From the NCBI GenBank assembly GCA_040882265.1, contig JBBEBO010000141.1, positions 20,433 to 84,432 on the forward strand: DNA of 64,000 bases, written 5' to 3'. Shown here piece after piece: positions 18,337 through 27,432 of this stretch. The position numbers and the translations under genes were made by a program. This DNA is from Brumimicrobium sp040882265 (lineage in GTDB: Bacteria; Bacteroidota; Bacteroidia; Flavobacteriales_D; Crocinitomicaceae). Position 1 is the stretch's first letter. The number at the start of each line of letters is the position of its first letter. The notes under the pieces are model-generated. The model was given only the letters and a program-made list of their open reading frames with translations, was not told where the DNA came from and did no database searches.

Positions 18337-18789
18337 ATGAAGCCTTTAATAGTATTGGTTTTTGTGTTCTTGAGTTCATGTATTGCCACAAAAATATTCA
18401 AAGGGAATATTGAATTTGCATTATCAGGTAGAGTAGCAATGTCGACAATGCTCATATTTACGGCAGTTTCTCATTTTATATTTACTCAAGGCATGGAAAT
18501 GATGTTGCCCGGTTTCATTCCATATAAAACAGAAGTCGTTTACCTTACAGGAATAATTGAAATTGTAGCTGCAATTGGCATATTTATCCCAAGTGTCAGA
18601 ATGCTGGCGGCTTGGTTAGTAATTGCATTTTTTATTTTGGTACTTCCCGCAAACATCTATGCAAGTATTAATCAAGTTAATATTGAAAAGGCATCATTTG
18701 AGGGAAAAGGCTCAGCGTATTTATGGTTTAGAATACCTTTACAAGTTTTTTTTATTATTTGGGTCTATTTTTCAGCAATCAAAAAATAA
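18337..18789 (+). CDS. DoxX-like membrane protein
   Basis: 150 aa from the ATG at 18337; an upstream TTG adds five residues. It has four hydrophobic segments, with GRVAMSTMLIFTAVSHFIFTQGM and the charged turn VVYLTGIIEIVAAIGIFIPSVR between helices as in DoxX/DoxD-related proteins. The N-terminus (LVFVFLSSCIATK) could be read as a lipobox but continues into helix 1. The function of this subgroup is unknown; members often lie beside Crp-like regulators as here. Confidence 0.78.
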   Translation: MKPLIVLVFVFLSSCIATKIFKGNIEFALSGRVAMSTMLIFTAVSHFIFTQGMEMMLPGFIPYKTEVVYLTGIIEIVAAIGIFIPSVRMLAAWLVIAFFILVLPANIYASINQVNIEKASFEGKGSAYLWFRIPLQVFFIIWVYFSAIKK

Positions 18790-18828
18790 CAAAACTTGAT
18801 CTGCGAAATCAAATAAAAAAAGGAATTT

Positions 18829-18957
18829 ATGGCTAAAATAAGCGTTTGTTATATTTTTGGGTGTCGCAGTTCAAATAAATACTTCCACGCTTCAAGCAGC
18901 CACGTTACAGTTGAGCAATTAAATATGAGGGATAAAAAACAGCAATATAAAAAATGA
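18829..18957 (+). CDS. Candidate 42-residue ORF coupled to the CxxC-AraC regulator
   Basis: An ATG at 18829, preceded by AAAAAAAGGAATTT, opens a frame of 42 codons. Its TGA overlaps the ATG of the AraC-type gene as ATGA. The peptide has two Cys (VCYIFGC, residues 7 and 12), many Ser/His and a basic end (DKKQQYKK). I recognise no family. The overlap and the ribosome-binding-like sequence argue for a real leader or small protein. Against it, a TATTTTTG box (18852-18859) inside the frame may be the promoter of the next gene. Confidence 0.35.
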   Translation: MAKISVCYIFGCRSSNKYFHASSSHVTVEQLNMRDKKQQYKK

Positions 18958-19514
18958 AACTTTACATCAAAAATATGGTTTGTAGTCGCTGCAAAATGGT
19001 TGTAAAATCCGAGTTAGAAAAATTAGGGCTTCACCCCCTTTTAGTAGAGTTAGGCGAAGTAGAAATAAAGGAAAACGATATCGGTAAAATAAAAGAAGAC
19101 TTATTGCATAGTCTCCAACATTTAGGTTTTGACCTCATCGACGACAAAAAATCAAGAACCATCGAAAAAATAAAAAATTATATTGTGGACTTGGTACATT
19201 ACAAAAATAATGCACTACAAATTACGCTTTCCGATTATTTAACACAAAATATCAAGCAAGATTACAGTTCATTGAGTAATTTATTTTCAGAAGTGGAAGC
19301 AATCACTATTGAGAAATATTACATACTCCAAAAAATTGAGAAAGTAAAAGAACTGTTGGTCTATGACGAACTTACGTTAAATGAAATCGCATTTCAGCTA
19401 AATTATTCAAGTACTGCGTACTTAAGCAACCAGTTTAAGAAAGTAACAGGACTAACACCAAGCCATTTCAAAAAGCTACAGACAATTAAACGCAAGTCAT
19501 TAGAGGATTTATAA
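18954..19514 (+). CDS. AraC-type regulator with N-terminal HMA-like CxxC domain
   Basis: 186 aa. Residues 1-70 resemble a heavy-metal-associated fold with MVCSRCKMVV (Cys10, Cys13). Residues 85-180 form an AraC double HTH: VKELLVYDELTLNEIAFQLNYSSTAYLSNQFKKVTGLTPSHFKK. This fusion is known next to metal-transport genes in Bacteroidota and suggests a regulator that senses a thiophilic metal directly. The HMA-MauE membrane gene follows 85 bp downstream with its own promoter and is the likely target. Which metal is bound cannot be decided. Confidence 0.87.
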   Translation: MKLYIKNMVCSRCKMVVKSELEKLGLHPLLVELGEVEIKENDIGKIKEDLLHSLQHLGFDLIDDKKSRTIEKIKNYIVDLVHYKNNALQITLSDYLTQNIKQDYSSLSNLFSEVEAITIEKYYILQKIEKVKELLVYDELTLNEIAFQLNYSSTAYLSNQFKKVTGLTPSHFKKLQTIKRKSLEDL

Positions 19515-19546
19515 ATCTTACAAATCTATTCCAAAATAACGTAACA

Positions 19547-19554
19547 TACTTTTG
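19547..19554 (+). promoter_or_regulatory. -7 promoter box upstream of the HMA-MauE gene
   Basis: TACTTTTG, a TAnnTTTG match 45 bp before the ATG at 19600. No convincing -33 TTG; an activator such as the neighbouring AraC regulator could compensate. Confidence 0.45.
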
Positions 19555-19599
19555 CTTTAAAGCGAAGATCTTTGTGTTCTAATTTTAAAAGAAAGAATT

Positions 19600-20319
19600 A
19601 TGACACATACATACCAAATAACAGGAATGACATGCGGAAGCTGTGAAGAAAAAGTGAAATCGGCTCTACTTTCGATAAATGAAGTAACAACAGTAGAGGT
19701 TTCAAAAGAGGATAATACTGCAACGATCTCTATGAAAAAACACATTGATTTACCTGAACTGCAAAATGTATTAGAAGAAAAATATCAAATCTCTTCTATA
19801 AAAAAGGGTGAACCAGAAGAGCAGACTAAATCTTGGTTGAAAACATACAAACCAGTTATTTTCATTTTCCTGTACATCTTTTTAGCCACTGCCCTTATTG
19901 AAATCATTGCTGGAAGTATTGATATTCTGAGGTGGATGCGTCATTTTATGGCAGGCTTCTTTTTGACTTTTTCTTTCTTTAAAATGTTAAACTTAAAAGG
20001 TTTTAAAGACAGTTATTTAATGTATGACATCATAGCACGCAAATTCCCTGCTTGGGGTTACGTTTATGCTTTTACGGAGTTAGCCCTGGGAGTTGCATAC
20101 CTCATAAACTTTGACCCATTTATAACAAACGGAGTAACGTTTGTGGTGATGTCAATTAGCATTATCGGTGTTTTACAAACCGTATTGAAGAAAAATACGA
20201 TTAAATGTGCTTGTTTGGGAGATGTTTTCAATTTGCCAATGAGTACAGTTACAATTATTGAAGATGGCTTAATGATCGCTATGAGCGCTGCTATGCTTGT
20301 TTTACACCTTGTTTATTAA
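19600..20319 (+). CDS. HMA-domain membrane protein of the MauE/DoxX (MerTP-like) type
   Basis: 239 aa. Residues 1-68 are a complete HMA domain with GMTCGSC (Cys12, Cys15). Four or five hydrophobic segments follow from about residue 83 and include WMRHFMAGFFLTFSFFKMLN and GWGYVYAFTELALGVAYL-like sequence. The Cys motif IKCACLGDVFNLPMS near residue 205 is typical of MauE-like proteins. It is probably involved in uptake or redox handling of a soft metal such as mercury, and is often annotated MerTP-like. It is preceded by its likely regulator and followed 40 bp later by a methyltransferase gene. Confidence 0.85.
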   Translation: MTHTYQITGMTCGSCEEKVKSALLSINEVTTVEVSKEDNTATISMKKHIDLPELQNVLEEKYQISSIKKGEPEEQTKSWLKTYKPVIFIFLYIFLATALIEIIAGSIDILRWMRHFMAGFFLTFSFFKMLNLKGFKDSYLMYDIIARKFPAWGYVYAFTELALGVAYLINFDPFITNGVTFVVMSISIIGVLQTVLKKNTIKCACLGDVFNLPMSTVTIIEDGLMIAMSAAMLVLHLVY

Positions 20320-20359
20320 AGCGGTAGAAATAAATTAAAATATCAATATATTTAGTGCT

Positions 20360-21007
20360 ATGAATGAGAAAGAACTGAAAGAACTAGCAGCTCAATTAAG
20401 CAAGCCGAAGGGTCTACCAGGCGTTGAAGTGGCAGAAATAATGCATGAAACGAATAAAAGAATGACCCTTCATTCAATTGAACGACTAAGTATAACTGAC
20501 AATGAAAACATTTTAGAACTGGGCCACGGAAACTGTAGTCATCTTTCTGAAATGCTTAAACCAAAAATGACTTATTGTGGGCTTGAAGTCTCGGATTTGA
20601 TGAATAAAGAAGCAATAAGAATAAACCAACAATATATAGACAATCAACAAGCGATTTTTTATCTATATGATGGACTAAAAATCCCATTTAAAGACAATTT
20701 CTTTGATAAAGCATTTACGGTAAATACCATTTACTTTTGGACCGATCCAAAATATCTAATAGCTGAACTTTATAGAGTACTAAAGCCAAAAGGAATATTG
20801 AACATTACGTTTGCGCTGAAAAAATTTATGCAACAATTGCCCTTCACAAAATACGGGTTTACTCTTTATGACAATGACAAAATAAAACGGCTTATTGATA
20901 CATCGCCATTCACAATAATAAATATTGATACAGAAACAGAAACCGTAAAAAGCAAAACAGGTGAATCTGCAAAAAGAGCGTTTATTACAGTTACTGTTAA
21001 GAAATAA
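20360..21007 (+). CDS. Class I SAM-dependent methyltransferase
   Basis: 215 aa with SAM-binding motif I NILELGHGNCSHLSEML, motif II around YCGLEVSD, the post-II segment FDKAFTVNTIYFWTDPK and RVLKPKGILNITF (motif III). The fold is that of methyltransf_11 enzymes. The substrate is unknown. It lies 40 bp after the HMA-MauE gene on the same strand, so a link to metal or metalloid detoxification is possible but unproven. Confidence 0.87.
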   Translation: MNEKELKELAAQLSKPKGLPGVEVAEIMHETNKRMTLHSIERLSITDNENILELGHGNCSHLSEMLKPKMTYCGLEVSDLMNKEAIRINQQYIDNQQAIFYLYDGLKIPFKDNFFDKAFTVNTIYFWTDPKYLIAELYRVLKPKGILNITFALKKFMQQLPFTKYGFTLYDNDKIKRLIDTSPFTIINIDTETETVKSKTGESAKRAFITVTVKK

Positions 21008-21062
21008 AGAGTTAAAACTGATAACGTTGAATTAAATAACGGATAGGAGTCAGCAATAAAGT

Positions 21063-21112
21063 GGGGCTGTAACACAAAGTGAAAAAACAATACTTGTTAT
21101 GAGTAGCAGCCC
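21063..21112. repeat. Interrupted hairpin after the methyltransferase gene
   Basis: GGGCTG-TAACA (21064-21074) pairs with TGTTA (21095-21099) and, after a 7-base bulge, CAGCCC (21107-21112). There is no U-run, so it is not a standard terminator. The 185-bp gap otherwise shows nothing. Confidence 0.5.
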
Positions 21113-21192
21113 TCTAGTTGTATTGATCTGCTATATCTCCTCAAGTATAAAATAAAAGAATAGAATAAACCGTTCTAGAGTAAACCTGATGC

Positions 21193-22545
21193 ATGATAAA
21201 AATAAAATACAGTTTTTTCGTAGTACTTATGACTTTTGCGGCGCCTCTCTTTTCACAAGATGTCGTTTCCGTAGATTACTTGATGGAATCAGATGTTCGG
21301 CAAGTGAATGTTTACGATGTGGATGATTCAGACACAAACTTACTATTTATTCCTTTTGATTATTCTTCGAGCAAAACAGAAACCACAGATCTTTTCGACT
21401 CATTAGCTTCTTCAAGTTGTCCCATAGAGAAAATCGATTTTGTTTATACCCAGTATAAAGTATCCGAGGATTTTGATCAAGCAAATTTGAATAGAAAACG
21501 ACTCGAAGTTCTACGCAAACATGCACCGTTTATATTTGACAACAACGTAATAGACTGGCATTTTTATGAACAGATCAATAATTTGAGTTTGGAGGAGAAT
21601 AAAAAATTATTTCACGGTTTTGTGATTCACTATCTCCACAACTCAGCCTATGCTGGAAATAATGGACCTATGAGCACCGAAGACGAGATTAAGGCGATTG
21701 AAAATTACTTGGACTCAGTGAGAATTTCGTCCTCGAAGAGAGTGGTTGATAAAATTACTGAGTGTGAAACTAGATATTCTCCAATACTTCGCCGAAAAAG
21801 AGAAAAAGGGATTTATTACTCAAAAAAGTTTTTCGGCATTTGGAGAAAAGAACTACCAGCCACTTACGATACCACTTGGTCTGAATCAATAATTCCAGGA
21901 TCATACACGCCATTCGGCACTGACACTGTTGTGATTAAGACGCTTCGATCGTATGAGGATAAATGGAATTGTAACTATGTTGTTGAAGATGTTACAGGAA
22001 GTATGTATCCCTACATTGCGCAAACTTTAGCTTGGAAAAAATTAAAGATGGACTCGTCAGTGTTAGAGCATTTTGTCTTTTTTAATGATGGAGATAACAG
22101 ACCCGATGGACCCATTGGTAAATCGGGAGGAGCATACTATATTCAATCGCATGATTTTGAAGAAATCGGCAATAAGAGTAAAGAAGTTATGCGTAAAGGA
22201 TTTGGCGGTGGAGCACCTGAAAACAATATTGAAGCAACTCTTTTTGCTGGAAAACAATTTAAAGAATCTGAAACCTTTATTCTCATTGCAGACAATTACG
22301 CTCCTATCCGCGATATGTCTATTTCAGATAAAGTAGAAAAACCGACGCATATTATTTTGTGTGGCGTACGGAACGGTAAAATTCACCATTCGTATATTAA
22401 ACTGGCGTTGCAAACTGGCGGCTCAATTCATACTATTGAGGAGGATATTGATGATGTTCAGCAACTCAAAGCGGGCGATACGTTTGAGATGGGAGGGCAA
22501 AAATGGAAGTATTTGAGTCGAGGACACATCGTTTTGATAAAATAA
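21193..22545 (+). CDS. Secreted VWA-like protein
   Basis: 450 aa with a signal peptide (residues 5-21, ending LFSQ). The N-terminal ~230 residues are unrecognised. Around residue 275 the sequence NYVVEDVTGSMYPYI resembles the metal-ion-dependent adhesion site of von Willebrand A domains (DxTxS in place of DxSxS). FFNDGDN and ETFILIADNY fit later strands of the same fold, with FGGGAPENNIEA between them at the position of the MIDAS Thr loop. It is probably periplasmic or surface-exposed; partner unknown. It stands alone between the methyltransferase and an MMPL exporter with its own promoter. Confidence 0.6.
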   Translation: MIKIKYSFFVVLMTFAAPLFSQDVVSVDYLMESDVRQVNVYDVDDSDTNLLFIPFDYSSSKTETTDLFDSLASSSCPIEKIDFVYTQYKVSEDFDQANLNRKRLEVLRKHAPFIFDNNVIDWHFYEQINNLSLEENKKLFHGFVIHYLHNSAYAGNNGPMSTEDEIKAIENYLDSVRISSSKRVVDKITECETRYSPILRRKREKGIYYSKKFFGIWRKELPATYDTTWSESIIPGSYTPFGTDTVVIKTLRSYEDKWNCNYVVEDVTGSMYPYIAQTLAWKKLKMDSSVLEHFVFFNDGDNRPDGPIGKSGGAYYIQSHDFEEIGNKSKEVMRKGFGGGAPENNIEATLFAGKQFKESETFILIADNYAPIRDMSISDKVEKPTHIILCGVRNGKIHHSYIKLALQTGGSIHTIEEDIDDVQQLKAGDTFEMGGQKWKYLSRGHIVLIK

Positions 22546-22637
22546 ACCTGGTTGTTAGGTTTTAATATGAACAGTGCTCATAGTCTCTTAATTTAAATAT
22601 TAGATTTCGCGGCTTTGTGAAATCCGTCCTATTTCAT

Positions 22638-22665
22638 TTGATTTTGGGTAAATTAATTAACTTTG
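22638..22665 (+). promoter_or_regulatory. Promoter of the MMPL exporter gene cluster
   Basis: TTG at 22638-22640 and TAACTTTG at 22658-22665, spaced 17 bp, 25 bp before the ATG at 22691. Confidence 0.65.
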
Positions 22666-22690
22666 CTTCTTTAATTTTATTTAGAACTGA

Positions 22691-25561
22691 ATGTGGTTTA
22701 AGCTTTCACAAATCATTTTAAGGAATCGTGTGCTCATACTTTCTTTGATCACAGTGGTTACCGTGTTTTTTGGGTATTTTGCCTTTTCAAACTTAAAACT
22801 TGATAACAAGTATGGAAACATGCTTCCAAAAAAATCACCTGCTCAAGATGGGTACTTACATTTTAAGAGCATGTTTGGTGAAGACGGTGGAGCACTTGTA
22901 CTTGCAGTTCAAAGTGATAATCTTTATACTGAAGAAAACTTTTTAAAATGGAAAGAACTTGGTGACTCAATATTAAAACTTGATGGAGTAAACTCTGTAT
23001 TATCAGAAGCAGATTTGTTCACTTTAACAAACAACGTTGAAAAAGGGAAATTTGAGGCTGAGCCCGTTTTTATAGACGAAACATTTGAAGAAAAGTCAAT
23101 AAAAGAAATCCGAAAAGAGATTAGAAAAATCCCTTTGTATAACGGGATTCTTTATAATGACACTACAAATGTTTCTTTGATGTTGATTTCCATAGACGAA
23201 TCATTCCTAAGTGATCAAAAGAAATCTGGAGTTGTCATTGATGCAGAAAATATAGCTTTGGCTTATGAGGAGGTTTTTGGTAAAATGCACTTTGCTGGAT
23301 TGCCTCATATTAGAGTGGTTATTGGCAAGCGTGTAATCAATGAAATGTACATTTTTATTGGGCTAGCAATTGCTGTGACCTCGCTTTTACTATATATCTT
23401 TTTCCGCTCACTAAGGGTTGTATTGTTTTGTAATCTAGTGGTATTTGTTGCGGTAATCTGGTCGCTGGGTAGTATTGGTTTGCTCGACTTCAAGCTTTCA
23501 ATTATGATGGCGCTAATTCCGCCATTAATGATTGTAATTGGTATTCCCAATTGTATTTTCCTACTCACAAAATTCCACCGAGAAGTCAGTGATCACGGGA
23601 ATAAAATTAAGGGGCTTTCTCGAGTAATTCAAAAAGTTGGAAACGCTACCTTCCTAACAAATTTAACTACAGCGCTAGGTTTTTCAACTTTTATTTTCAC
23701 TAATTCAGAAAAATTAGCTGAATTTGGAGTAATTGCATCGATTAACATAATTATGGTTTTTATACTTTCTATTTGTATAATTCCAATTGTATTTTCAATA
23801 GCAAAACAACCTAAAAAGAGACATTTAAAGCACCTTGGTAAAAACTATACGCGTTTTGTAATTGATAAGCTGGTATATTTATCAACTTCAAAACGCAAGC
23901 TCATCTATTCAGTCACCGTAAGTGTTTTGATACTTTGTGGTATTGGTGTTTCCATGATCGAGGCTACTGGAAATTTAACAAGTGACCTGCCCGAGTCTGA
24001 CCCAATTCTCAAAGACCTTGAGTTTATTCAAGACAATTTTGGAGGAGCTGTTCCTTTTGAAGTCTTAATAGATTACAAAGAGGACGGTAGAAGACTTAAC
24101 AATGAATTATTGCGAAAGGTTGAAAGTGTTCAAACTTATTTCCGTGAAGATTCCCTGTTTAGTAAGTCTATTTCTATAGTAAACTTCATGAAGTTGATCA
24201 ACATGGCTTATTATGGGAACAATCCTGACATGTATTCTCTAATTAGCCGTAAAGATATGGGGCGTTTAGGAGGTTATGTTGAAGAATTTCAAAATGATAT
24301 AGCGAGAACAAACCGTGTTTATAAATACCGCGACTCTATCTCAGCGGGAAATAGCAACTACTATGATTCAATACTATTTAATTTTCCTAAAGTAGCTCAA
24401 TCACTTTGGGACAATAACAAAGCGGAAGATGTAAGTGACTCGATAAGAGAAGAACTTACAGCAAACGAACTAAAAACGCTCTCTAATGAGGTTGGTGATA
24501 AAGAAATACTTGACGTTTCTGAGAAGTATTATCCCAAAGTTGCAATGGGTTTAACACTTAAAGAACTCGTTGACACATCGAATACTACTTTGCGAATTAG
24601 AATGCAGATTTTAGACATCGGCTCCTATGAAATTGCTGAGAAAATCGACAGTATTTCAAAAGATTTAGAAACCATATTAAACCCTGATAAAGAGAAAGTA
24701 GAATCCTTTTTCGTTGCTTACCAAAAAGGAAGAAAAAAATATATCGACTCAATATTTAGTGTATCTAGCGCATTTGAAAATAATTTAACTCAGCTGTATG
24801 CTGCAGGTAATGACTCTATACAATTTCAATTTGATTTAAACCCAGATTTAATAAAAGAGTATTACGACAAACCAGGTTTTGAAGATTCATTACGTAAAGC
24901 AATCAATCATGAATATATAGACTTCTTAATCACTGGAACCTCTGTTGTTGCAGCTGAAGGAACTCAATACTTGATAAAAAACTTACTTACAAGTCTTGCG
25001 ATTGCAGTATTAATTATTGCTTTTCTAATGGCCATATTATTTAGGTCTTGGAGAATGGTTTTGATTTCATTGGTTCCCAACTTTATACCACTTTTAGTTA
25101 CTGCGGGTATTATGGGCTTCTTTTCAATACCAATAAAACCATCTACGATTTTAGTGTTCAGTATTGCTTTTGGTATTTCTGTTGATGATACGATTCACTT
25201 CCTTGCAAAATACAGACAGGAATTAAAAGTGAGAAGTTGGGATATTAAAGGTTGCGTTTTAACAGCGCTCAGAGAAACAGGATTAAGTATGTTCTATACA
25301 TCAATTGTTTTATTCTTTGGTTTCTCAATGTTTACACTTTCACAGTTCGGAGGAACTCAAGCACTTGGTTTACTTGTATCGTTGACGTTATTGGTTGCAA
25401 TGTTAACCAACCTCACAGTTCTACCTTCGCTTTTATTGAGTTTGGAGAGAAGAATATCGACAAAATCATATAAAGAGCCTTTAATTAATCTATATGACGA
25501 TGAAATTGATTTAGATGAATTACAAGTTGACCCTAAAACAAAGAAGCAAACTGACGATTAA
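22691..25561 (+). CDS. RND-superfamily MMPL-type exporter
   Basis: 956 aa with the duplicated RND plan: TM1 at the N-terminus, a large periplasmic loop (about 40-210), a sterol-sensing-like block of TM2-6 (FIGLAIAVTSLLLYIFFRSLR to ~370), TM7 near 395, a second loop (about 425-755), then TM8-12. The last block contains FGISVDDTIHFLAKYR, with the acidic residues of the proton path. Members export lipids or other hydrophobic compounds. It heads a same-strand run with rfbA, a polyprenyl synthase and RNase D, separated by 24, 8 and 6 bp. Confidence 0.88.
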   Translation: MWFKLSQIILRNRVLILSLITVVTVFFGYFAFSNLKLDNKYGNMLPKKSPAQDGYLHFKSMFGEDGGALVLAVQSDNLYTEENFLKWKELGDSILKLDGVNSVLSEADLFTLTNNVEKGKFEAEPVFIDETFEEKSIKEIRKEIRKIPLYNGILYNDTTNVSLMLISIDESFLSDQKKSGVVIDAENIALAYEEVFGKMHFAGLPHIRVVIGKRVINEMYIFIGLAIAVTSLLLYIFFRSLRVVLFCNLVVFVAVIWSLGSIGLLDFKLSIMMALIPPLMIVIGIPNCIFLLTKFHREVSDHGNKIKGLSRVIQKVGNATFLTNLTTALGFSTFIFTNSEKLAEFGVIASINIIMVFILSICIIPIVFSIAKQPKKRHLKHLGKNYTRFVIDKLVYLSTSKRKLIYSVTVSVLILCGIGVSMIEATGNLTSDLPESDPILKDLEFIQDNFGGAVPFEVLIDYKEDGRRLNNELLRKVESVQTYFREDSLFSKSISIVNFMKLINMAYYGNNPDMYSLISRKDMGRLGGYVEEFQNDIARTNRVYKYRDSISAGNSNYYDSILFNFPKVAQSLWDNNKAEDVSDSIREELTANELKTLSNEVGDKEILDVSEKYYPKVAMGLTLKELVDTSNTTLRIRMQILDIGSYEIAEKIDSISKDLETILNPDKEKVESFFVAYQKGRKKYIDSIFSVSSAFENNLTQLYAAGNDSIQFQFDLNPDLIKEYYDKPGFEDSLRKAINHEYIDFLITGTSVVAAEGTQYLIKNLLTSLAIAVLIIAFLMAILFRSWRMVLISLVPNFIPLLVTAGIMGFFSIPIKPSTILVFSIAFGISVDDTIHFLAKYRQELKVRSWDIKGCVLTALRETGLSMFYTSIVLFFGFSMFTLSQFGGTQALGLLVSLTLLVAMLTNLTVLPSLLLSLERRISTKSYKEPLINLYDDEIDLDELQVDPKTKKQTDD

Positions 25562-25585
25562 ACATAGGACTTAAAATCAAACACT

Positions 25586-26449
25586 ATGAAAGGTATTATT
25601 TTGGCAGGAGGTTCGGGAACAAGACTACACCCATTAACATTGGCGGTAAGCAAACAGCTTATGCCTGTTTACGATAAACCGATGATTTATTATCCTTTAT
25701 CAATCTTGATGAGTGCTGGAATTCGTGAAATTTTAATCATTTCTACTCCCCATGATCTCCCCCAATTTGAGAAGCTTTTAGGTGATGGAACTCAGTTGGG
25801 GTGCGAGTTTAGTTATAAAATTCAAGAAGAACCCAATGGCTTAGCCCAAGCATTTGTGATTGGTGAAGAATTTATAGGTTCAGACAAAGTAGCACTCATA
25901 CTGGGAGATAACATCTTTTACGGTGTTGGAATGGATGATTTACTTCAAGAAAATAATGACCCCGAAGGTGGAGTTGTATATGCATATCACGTTTCAGACC
26001 CAAGAAGGTATGGTGTAGTGGAATTTGATGATGCAATGAACGCAATTTCTATTGAAGAAAAACCACAAAACCCAAAGTCAAACTATGCCGTGCCAGGACT
26101 TTATTTTTATGATAATGATGTAATAAACATTGCAAAAAATTTAAAACCATCCGCTCGAGGGGAGTATGAAATTACAGACGTTAATGCTGAATATTTAAAA
26201 CGCAAAAACCTTAAAGTTGCAGTTTTGGACAGAGGAACTGCATGGTTAGATACAGGCACTTTTCCTTCACTCATGCAGGCGGGTCAGTTTGTTCAAGTAA
26301 TAGAAGAAAGACAAGGGTTAAAGATTGGATGCATCGAAGAGATTGCATATAGAAAAGGTTATATCACGAGCAAACAACTAGAACAATTGGCGGAACCACT
26401 TGTTAAAAGCGGATATGGCAATTATTTACTTAACTTAATTAAAGACTAA
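25586..26449 (+). CDS. rfbA: Glucose-1-phosphate thymidylyltransferase
   Basis: 287 aa, the usual length. It makes dTDP-glucose from dTTP and glucose-1-phosphate, the first step to dTDP-rhamnose. The nucleotide-binding GGSGTRLHPLT (residues 8-18), the substrate loop KQLMPVYDKPMIYYPL, the active-site ILGDNIFYG and the metal-binding WLDTGTFPSLMQA are all present. The other rml genes are not in the window. The closest similarity is to RmlA rather than to UTP-using GalU. Cotranscription with the downstream prenyl synthase is likely because only 8 bp separate them. Confidence 0.96.
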   Translation: MKGIILAGGSGTRLHPLTLAVSKQLMPVYDKPMIYYPLSILMSAGIREILIISTPHDLPQFEKLLGDGTQLGCEFSYKIQEEPNGLAQAFVIGEEFIGSDKVALILGDNIFYGVGMDDLLQENNDPEGGVVYAYHVSDPRRYGVVEFDDAMNAISIEEKPQNPKSNYAVPGLYFYDNDVINIAKNLKPSARGEYEITDVNAEYLKRKNLKVAVLDRGTAWLDTGTFPSLMQAGQFVQVIEERQGLKIGCIEEIAYRKGYITSKQLEQLAEPLVKSGYGNYLLNLIKD

Positions 26450-26457
26450 TTCATTTT

Positions 26458-27426
26458 ATGGATCATACCGTTGAATATCAAGAATTTCTAGAGAAAAAGA
26501 TAAATGAGTTAGATTTTCCAACAGCGCCGAAAAATCTTTATGATCCTTTACGTTATTTTCTTACGCTAGGTGGAAAGCGTACACGTCCAACACTTACGTT
26601 GCTGGGATGCAGTTTGTTTGGTGAACCAGGCATTAAAGCTGTAAATGCAGCAGTTGCCATTGAATTGTTCCACAACTTCACGTTGATTCATGATGACATA
26701 ATGGATGATGCCCCACTTCGAAGAGGAAAGCCAACCGTCCATGAAAGATGGAGCAACAGTATTGGAATTCTCTCTGGAGATGTTCTTTTTGTAGAAGCAT
26801 ACAAGCAGCTTGCAATGCATGAAACTGATGTCTTACCTGCACTCCTCAAAATATTCTCTCGCACTGCGAAAGAAGTCTGCGAAGGACAGCAAATGGATAT
26901 GGATTTTGAAGAGCGCGATGATGTTAGTATTGATGAATACATAGAAATGATTCGCTTAAAAACATCTGTTTTACTAGGTGCTGCACTTGAAATGGGTGCG
27001 GTTATTGCAAAAGCTAATGACAATGATATTGCCAAAATTTATGAGTTTGGAATGAATGTAGGACTTGCATTTCAACTGCAAGATGATGTCTTAGATTTAT
27101 ACGCTGACCCTGATAAATTTGGTAAACAAGTTGGAGGAGACATTCTTTCAAATAAAAAAACTTTTTTGCTTCTTAAAGCTTATGAAGTTGCTAATGAAAC
27201 TCAAAAAAAAGAGTTGAATTTAATTTTGAAAGAAAAGACTGGAGAGGATAAAGTATCAAGTGCAAGAGAGCTATTTAATGAATTAGGTGTAAAAGAAGTT
27301 GCCCAGAAAAAAATGAATGCATATTATCAGTCAGCTCTGGAAAACATGGCAGAAATAAATGTTTCAGACGAATGTAAAGAACCTCTACTTAGTTTAGCCG
27401 CTTATTTAATGAACAGAGAACATTAA
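26458..27426 (+). CDS. Polyprenyl diphosphate synthase
   Basis: 322 aa, all-alpha trans-prenyltransferase. The first Asp-rich motif is in LIHDDIMDDAPLRRG and the second in FQLQDDVLDLYAD; GGKRTRP (residues 38-44) binds the diphosphate. It elongates isoprenyl diphosphates from IPP; product length (FPP, GGPP or longer) cannot be fixed from the sequence. It sits 8 bp after rfbA and 6 bp before the RNase D gene. Confidence 0.93.
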   Translation: MDHTVEYQEFLEKKINELDFPTAPKNLYDPLRYFLTLGGKRTRPTLTLLGCSLFGEPGIKAVNAAVAIELFHNFTLIHDDIMDDAPLRRGKPTVHERWSNSIGILSGDVLFVEAYKQLAMHETDVLPALLKIFSRTAKEVCEGQQMDMDFEERDDVSIDEYIEMIRLKTSVLLGAALEMGAVIAKANDNDIAKIYEFGMNVGLAFQLQDDVLDLYADPDKFGKQVGGDILSNKKTFLLLKAYEVANETQKKELNLILKEKTGEDKVSSARELFNELGVKEVAQKKMNAYYQSALENMAEINVSDECKEPLLSLAAYLMNREH

Positions 27427-27432
27427 ACTTTA

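Noticed and set aside
21030..21130. Possible further attC-like site after the methyltransferase gene (ATAACGG and GGGCTG/CAGCCC arms)
   Set aside because: The core and arms are in the wrong order: TAACA/TGTTA lies inside the GC arms and no outer GTTAT partner is found.
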